A DNA stretch of 8,214 nt. Source: Bacteroidales bacterium (GTDB lineage Bacteria > Bacteroidota > Bacteroidia > Bacteroidales > UBA932). Positions 5,315 to 8,214 of the stretch are shown in pieces. Location of the stretch: the NCBI GenBank assembly GCA_017651785.1, contig JAGCCD010000152.1, forward strand, positions 1 through 8,214, given 5' to 3'. Numbering within the stretch: position 1 is the stretch's first letter; each line of letters opens with the position of its first letter. The position numbers and the translations under genes were made by a program. The notes below the pieces were generated by a model. That model was not told the DNA's origin. It saw nothing but the letters and a program-made list of their open reading frames with translations, and did not search any database.

Positions 5315-6049
5315 TTACAGAAGAGTGTCTTCCCAGGTCTTGACGGGGGGCACGCCTACGTAATAGCCGGCGCAGTTGGTTACCAGATAAAGTTCCTCGT
5401 CGTCTATGAGTACCACGCTGGCGGAGGTTTCCTTCTCGCCGTAACGCATTATGCACCATTCATATACACGGCCAAACCAGGAGTATGAATACTCGCCCTG
5501 CTTGACGTACTCGCTGGGATTCTCGTAGAAAGTCATCTCATACGGGTAGTCGGGCTGATACTTATTCTCCGGAGTGGCGCCCTTGAGGAAGGTGGCTATA
5601 AGATAGGGTTGCTGATAGGAATCGTCGGGAGCGAAGCCGCGCTTTTCAGGAAACTTCTGGGGAAGGACGTTGAGGATGGATTTTACGTTTGTACTAACGT
5701 TGCACAGTTCCATCGCCGCCAGGCCGGCGGTGCGGTTGCGGCGGTACATCTCCATTGCCATCAGTTCAAGCGCCAGTACGCCGGGCTTGCATTTGCCAAG
5801 AAGCTGATTCTGAAGGGCCTTGAATTCACGGACGTTGGAAGGGAAGTGCGTGAAGGTTACCGTACCCTCCTTTTCTGAAAGCTTGAGCTCGTATGTGTGC
5901 TCGCCGTAAGTGAGGGTGTTGCCGTCCAGAATGGGGGGAGTATTGTCGTTGCGGCCGTACGGATCTGAAGGATCGAAGATGTCCGGCGTGCAGGAGAATG
6001 CCAGTGTGAGCGCCAGTGCGCAGAGGGCGAAGGGGATGAATTTCTTCAT
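5315..6049 (-). CDS. Uncharacterised lipoprotein with a GATPENxYxP motif
   Basis: A 244-residue protein of unknown function. From ATG 6049-6047 it begins MKKFIPFALCALALTLAFSC, a signal peptide ending in C20 as the probable lipidated residue, followed by an acidic, proline- and asparagine-rich linker (about 21-42). The mature part has a helical segment at about 75-127 (KALQNQLLG to ILNVLPQ) and a second half with PYLIATFLKGATPENKYQP (148-166) and FYENPSEY (174-181), ending in a strand-rich tail with an acidic IDDEEL. The GATPENxYxP/ENP pattern reminds me of an uncharacterised family of gut Firmicutes proteins (from memory DUF6935; number not verified). An upstream extension to 6100 would put 17 residues before the signal peptide and is rejected. 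It has its own divergent promoter region. I do not assign a function. Confidence 0.85.
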   Translation of the reverse strand: MKKFIPFALCALALTLAFSCTPDIFDPSDPYGRNDNTPPILDGNTLTYGEHTYELKLSEKEGTVTFTHFPSNVREFKALQNQLLGKCKPGVLALELMAMEMYRRNRTAGLAAMELCNVSTNVKSILNVLPQKFPEKRGFAPDDSYQQPYLIATFLKGATPENKYQPDYPYEMTFYENPSEYVKQGEYSYSWFGRVYEWCIMRYGEKETSASVVLIDDEELYLVTNCAGYYVGVPPVKTWEDTLL

Positions 6050-6072
6050 GGCGTGGATGTGTTTATGTGAGC

Positions 6073-6103
6073 GCAATTTACGAATTTTCCCCGACTGCAC
6101 AAA
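6073..6103 (-). promoter_or_regulatory. Candidate promoter for the GATPEN-motif lipoprotein
   Basis: On the minus strand, TTTG (6103-6100) is followed after exactly 19 bases by TAAATTGC (6080-6073). The -33 box and spacing fit the Bacteroidota consensus; the -7 box matches four of six fixed positions. Predicted leader is about 15-20 bases. It lies back to back with the -7 box of the next gene. Confidence 0.4.
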
Positions 6104-6112
6104 TAATTTGAC

Positions 6113-6120
6113 TATATTTG
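6113..6120 (+). promoter_or_regulatory. -7 promoter box (TAnnTTTG) immediately before the Nif3-like gene
   Basis: TATATTTG is a full match to the -7 consensus and ends only 6 bases before ATG 6127. As with the glycosylase gene, the mRNA would begin at or next to the start codon. The -33 region is a poor match (CCCG-rich at the expected place). Confidence 0.6.
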
Positions 6121-6126
6121 CATACT

Positions 6127-6915
6127 ATGAAAGTATCTGACGTAATCGGCGCCGTAGAGGCGGTAGCCCCCCTTCATCTGCAGGACGATTTCGACAATTC
6201 CGGCCTCCAGGTCGGTTTCCCCGGAGCCTCCGTGCACCGTGTGCTCACGTGCCTGGACGTTACCGAGGACATAGTAAAAGAAGCCTCGGAGCGCGACTGC
6301 GACATGATAGTGTCCCACCACCCGCTCCTGTTCCACCCCCTTCGTCAGGTAAGCTGCGCCACATATCAGCAACGCTGCGTAGTGGAGGCGCTTGCCCGCG
6401 GAATAGCCGTCTATTCCGCTCATACGAGCCTTGACAATGCGCCCGGAGGCATCAACCACCGTCTTGCCTCAATAATAGGCGTTCACGGCCTGCAGTGGCT
6501 TGTGCCCAAGCCCGGTACAGACGGCGGCTCCGGCGTAATCGGCACCCTGGACGAGCCTCTTTCAGACTCAGAATTCCTGGGAAAACTCAAGGCCCTGTTC
6601 GGCGTAGAGTGCCTCAGGCACACCGCTCCCTCAGGCCGTATGGTAAATACCGTAGCCATCTGCGGAGGCTCCGGTGCGTTCCTGCTAAAAGACGCCCGGG
6701 CCCTTGGCGCAGACGCCTTCGTAACCGGAGAATTCCATTATCACGATTTTTTCGAGTCAGAAGGTGTGCTGCTGGCGGAACTCGGTCATTATCAGAGCGA
6801 AAAGTGCGCCGTGCAGCTTCTTTCAGACATCATCGGCCGTGCCCTTCCCGGGCTTGATGTCGTTACCACCAGCCTCGTTACAAACGCCACCCGGTATGAC
6901 TCCTTCCAAGTTTGA
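6127..6915 (+). CDS. Nif3/YbgI-type dinuclear metal centre protein, short form
   Basis: A 262-residue member of the NIF3/YbgI family, toroidal hexamers with two metal ions per subunit and no firmly established activity (GTP cyclohydrolase type I-like in old annotation). Ligands are at the expected sites: H64-H65 in VSHHPLLFHP, D103 in SLDNAPGG, and H221 and E225 in LGHYQSE, parallel to E. coli YbgI H63, H64, D101, H215 and E219. GEFHYHDFFE at 201-210 is also conserved. Length resembles E. coli YbgI (247) and not the roughly 365-residue form with an inserted PII-like domain that I associate with Bacteroides and Bacillus. Start ATG 6127 is preferred over the upstream in-frame TTG 6118, which lies inside the -7 box. 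Its last 20 bases overlap the thioesterase gene, so it heads a three-gene operon. Confidence 0.93.
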   Translation: MKVSDVIGAVEAVAPLHLQDDFDNSGLQVGFPGASVHRVLTCLDVTEDIVKEASERDCDMIVSHHPLLFHPLRQVSCATYQQRCVVEALARGIAVYSAHTSLDNAPGGINHRLASIIGVHGLQWLVPKPGTDGGSGVIGTLDEPLSDSEFLGKLKALFGVECLRHTAPSGRMVNTVAICGGSGAFLLKDARALGADAFVTGEFHYHDFFESEGVLLAELGHYQSEKCAVQLLSDIIGRALPGLDVVTTSLVTNATRYDSFQV

Positions 6916-7642
6916 GCAGGACTTCTGCATCCCCACATACTGCTTCGACATCAACTCGCGCATGCGTCCCGCGGCTTTCTTCGAGATAGCTCAGGACCTT
7001 GCCGTAAACGGCGCCACAATGGTGGGCGCGCCAGACCCCGTTCTGCGGCAGAAGGGAGTCGTCTGGATTCTCATCCGCATGCACGTGCATTTCGACAGCC
7101 TGCCGCGCCTGTACGAGCCCGTAAAGCTTCAGACCTGGCATGCAGGAGTCGCCGGGCCTCTGTATATACGTGACTACGTAATCCTTTCCGCAGACGGCAA
7201 ACCCCTCGTACGCGCCACCAGCTCCTGGGGCCTTATGGACATAGAAAACCGCACCCTGGCCCGCGCAGACCGCATTTTTGACGTGTTGGATCCGGCGCCC
7301 CAGCATCCCGACAGGGCCCTGGAGGCAAACGCTCCCAAGGTAGTGTGGCCCGCCGGAGCACTACCTGATATGGTAGCCACCCATCGCGTGATGTATTCGG
7401 ACGTAGATTACAACGGCCACGCAAACAACGCGCGCTATCCCGTGTGGGCATACGACATCCTTCCGCCGGAGCTCGCCGCTTCGGGCAGGATAACAGACTT
7501 CAGCATCAACTACAACAGGGAACTGCATCCCGGCGAAGAGGCGGAAATACGCCGCATGCCCGCCGGTGGCTCCGCCTGGCTGGTGGAGGGCAGCCACGAT
7601 GGCCTTCAGAGCTTCATATGCAAAATCAGTTTCGCACAGTAA
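6896..7642 (+). CDS. Acyl-ACP thioesterase, FatA/FatB type
   Basis: Hydrolyses acyl-acyl carrier protein to release free fatty acid, ending chain elongation in the cytoplasm. The 248-residue protein has two hotdog halves, about 5-130 and 155-245, the normal bacterial length (about 247). The active-site cluster is in the second half: D171, N173 and H175 in SDVDYNGHANNARY, the counterpart of the DxNxHxNN motif of plant FatA/FatB. The first half has WILIRMHVHFDSLP and TSSWGLMDIENR typical of the family. Start ATG 6896 gives MTPSKFEQDFCIPTYCFD, the usual short leader; longer readings from 6764 run through the Nif3-like gene and are shadows. It overlaps the Nif3-like gene by 20 bases and ends in TAATG, sharing one base with the next gene. 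Chain-length preference cannot be read from the sequence. Confidence 0.93.
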   Translation: MTPSKFEQDFCIPTYCFDINSRMRPAAFFEIAQDLAVNGATMVGAPDPVLRQKGVVWILIRMHVHFDSLPRLYEPVKLQTWHAGVAGPLYIRDYVILSADGKPLVRATSSWGLMDIENRTLARADRIFDVLDPAPQHPDRALEANAPKVVWPAGALPDMVATHRVMYSDVDYNGHANNARYPVWAYDILPPELAASGRITDFSINYNRELHPGEEAEIRRMPAGGSAWLVEGSHDGLQSFICKISFAQ

Positions 7643-8058
7643 TGGAACCTTATACCCACGTCGTAAAATACTACGAGTGCGACCGCATGGGCGTTACGCA
7701 CCACTCCAATTACATCCGGTTTATGGAAGAAACCCGCATAGACTGGATGGACCGTCTGGGCTACGGGTTCGAGCGTATGGAGGCCGAGGGCGTGGTCTCC
7801 CCGGTGGTGGCAATCAGCTGCAACTTCAAGCATACCACCACTTTCAAAGATGTCATAGAGATAGAACTCAAGGTGGCGGAAATGAGCGCCCTCAAGATAA
7901 GCTTCGCCTACACCATGAGGGTGGCGGGGAAGGTGGTGTGCACGGCCACCAGCACGCACTGCTTCCTGGAAGGCGGCCGTCCCGTTGTGCTGAAAGACCG
8001 CTTCCCGGAGCTTTACAACGCCATTGCGGCGTCATTCCCGGCTTGTCCGGGAATCTAG
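7642..8058 (+). CDS. Acyl-CoA thioesterase, YbgC/4HBT hotdog type
   Basis: A 138-residue single-hotdog thioesterase of the 4-hydroxybenzoyl-CoA thioesterase superfamily, YbgC/FadM branch. The signature near the N-terminus is YYECDRMGVTHHSNYIRFME, with D14 as the catalytic aspartate and H20-H21 and N23-Y24 in the usual HxNYxRFxE context; the rest has FKHTTTFKDVIEIE and ATSTHCFLE strands. Length matches YbgC (about 134). Start ATG 7642 overlaps the upstream stop as TAATG, implying translational coupling with the acyl-ACP thioesterase. Substrate (acyl-CoA or acyl-ACP) is unresolved. Its last codons (SFPACPGI) fall in a palindrome at 8034-8054, and its stop codon TAG is in the same CTAG as the stop of serB on the other strand. 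Confidence 0.9.
   Translation: MEPYTHVVKYYECDRMGVTHHSNYIRFMEETRIDWMDRLGYGFERMEAEGVVSPVVAISCNFKHTTTFKDVIEIELKVAEMSALKISFAYTMRVAGKVVCTATSTHCFLEGGRPVVLKDRFPELYNAIAASFPACPGI
8034..8054. repeat. REP-like palindrome at the end of the thioesterase gene
   Basis: ATTCCCGG (8034-8041), a 5-base loop, then CCGGGAAT (8047-8054): eight perfect pairs, preceded by GTC and followed by C. The form GTCATTCC...GGGAATC is like the REP-type intergenic palindromes found in many genomes. Here it sits in the 3' end of one gene and just past the stop of the convergent serB. No T-run follows on either strand, so it is not a classical intrinsic terminator, though it could protect mRNA ends. Confidence 0.6.
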
Positions 8059-8214
8059 TTCATCTTGCCGAATTCTCCCAGGTAGGTGTCTTTGAATCCC
8101 AGGAAATAGAGAACGCCGTCGATGCCGATGGTGTTGATTGACTGTTGCGCGTTGGCCACAACGCGGGGCTTTGCGTGGAACGCGATGCCCAGACCTGCCG
8201 TAGACAGCATGGGA
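8055..8214 (-). CDS. serB: Phosphoserine phosphatase SerB, C-terminal part, cut by window edge
   Basis: Catalyses the last step of serine synthesis, dephosphorylation of O-phosphoserine, in the cytoplasm. Only the last 52 residues are in the window, reading PMLSTAGLGIAFHAKPRVVA and then NAQQSINTIGIDGVLYFLGF, ending KMN before the TAG at 8057-8055. The segment AGLGIAFHAKPxV is the HAD-family C-terminal signature of SerB (motif IV region and the following strand), and LDGVLYFLGF-type ends are typical. The catalytic DxD nucleophile motif lies beyond the right edge and cannot be checked. The gene converges with the YbgC-type thioesterase and overlaps it by 4 bases in a shared CTAG. There is no intrinsic terminator behind it; the palindrome at 8034-8054 is the only structure. 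Confidence 0.88.
   Translation of the reverse strand, partial: PMLSTAGLGIAFHAKPRVVANAQQSINTIGIDGVLYFLGFKDTYLGEFGKMN

Noticed and set aside
6764..6895. A 44-residue N-terminal extension of the acyl-ACP thioesterase
   Set aside because: It runs out of frame through the conserved C-terminus of the Nif3-like gene; ATG 6896 gives the standard thioesterase start.
7444..7641. A 66-residue N-terminal extension of the YbgC-type protein
   Set aside because: It is an out-of-frame reading of the thioesterase gene; the hotdog signature begins right after ATG 7642.
8034..8054. The palindrome as an intrinsic terminator for serB or the thioesterase
   Set aside because: No T-run follows the stem on either strand, so a REP-like repeat or mRNA 3'-end structure is the better description.
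1..8214. Defence system, CRISPR, prophage, conjugative element or toxin-antitoxin pair
   Set aside because: Every open frame with support belongs to a housekeeping family or to a single uncharacterised lipoprotein; no repeat arrays, integrase, transposase or small paired genes were seen.

Overview
This looks like ordinary chromosomal DNA of a Bacteroidota bacterium, most likely of the order Bacteroidales. Three signs support this. The proteins have Bacteroidales-type sequences (HU, the 29-residue basic AURKAIP1/COX24-type protein, RNase G, SerB, FatA-like acyl-ACP thioesterase). Several start sites are preceded by the Bacteroidota promoter form (TTTG, about 19 bases, TAnnTTTG) instead of a sigma70-type -35/-10. 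Start codons mostly lack a Shine-Dalgarno sequence. Coding DNA is fairly GC-rich and gene density is very high. Genus cannot be fixed from this window. I see no tRNA, rRNA, CRISPR array, insertion sequence or phage gene.

Layout. 1-581 (minus) is the N-terminal third or less of Lon protease, cut by the window edge. A 176-bp divergent control region (582-757) separates it from a plus-strand cluster: HU-family DNA-binding protein (758-1033), the 29-residue basic protein (1051-1140), a terminator-like hairpin, and ribonuclease G (1194-2759). The last codons of the RNase gene form its own terminator. Right behind it a -7 promoter box sits 7 bases before the start of uracil-DNA glycosylase (2799-3467). 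Next come a YugP-type membrane zinc peptidase (3493-4167) and an overlapping lipoprotein-type LD-carboxypeptidase of family S66 (4154-5311). An uncharacterised minus-strand lipoprotein (5315-6049) converges on the carboxypeptidase with only 3 bp between stop codons. A short divergent promoter region (6050-6126) leads into an overlapping three-gene unit: Nif3/YbgI-type dinuclear metal protein (6127-6915), acyl-ACP thioesterase (6896-7642) and YbgC-type thioesterase (7642-8058). The last gene meets the minus-strand C-terminus of phosphoserine phosphatase SerB (8055-8214, cut by the edge); both stop codons lie in a shared CTAG.

How the genes work together. The left half is housekeeping in protein quality control (Lon), nucleoid structure (HU), the ribosome (small basic protein), RNA processing (RNase G) and DNA repair (Ung). 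The middle is cell-envelope proteolysis and peptidoglycan peptide trimming. The right half is acyl-chain release by two successive hotdog thioesterases, with a conserved metal protein of unknown role. I found no convincing novel multi-gene system. The points most worth a second look are the control and junction architecture (probable leaderless starts, a stop codon inside a terminator loop, an attenuator-like hairpin before rng, a sigma54-like site before lon, a REP-like palindrome next to a shared stop) and the uncharacterised GATPEN-motif lipoprotein.
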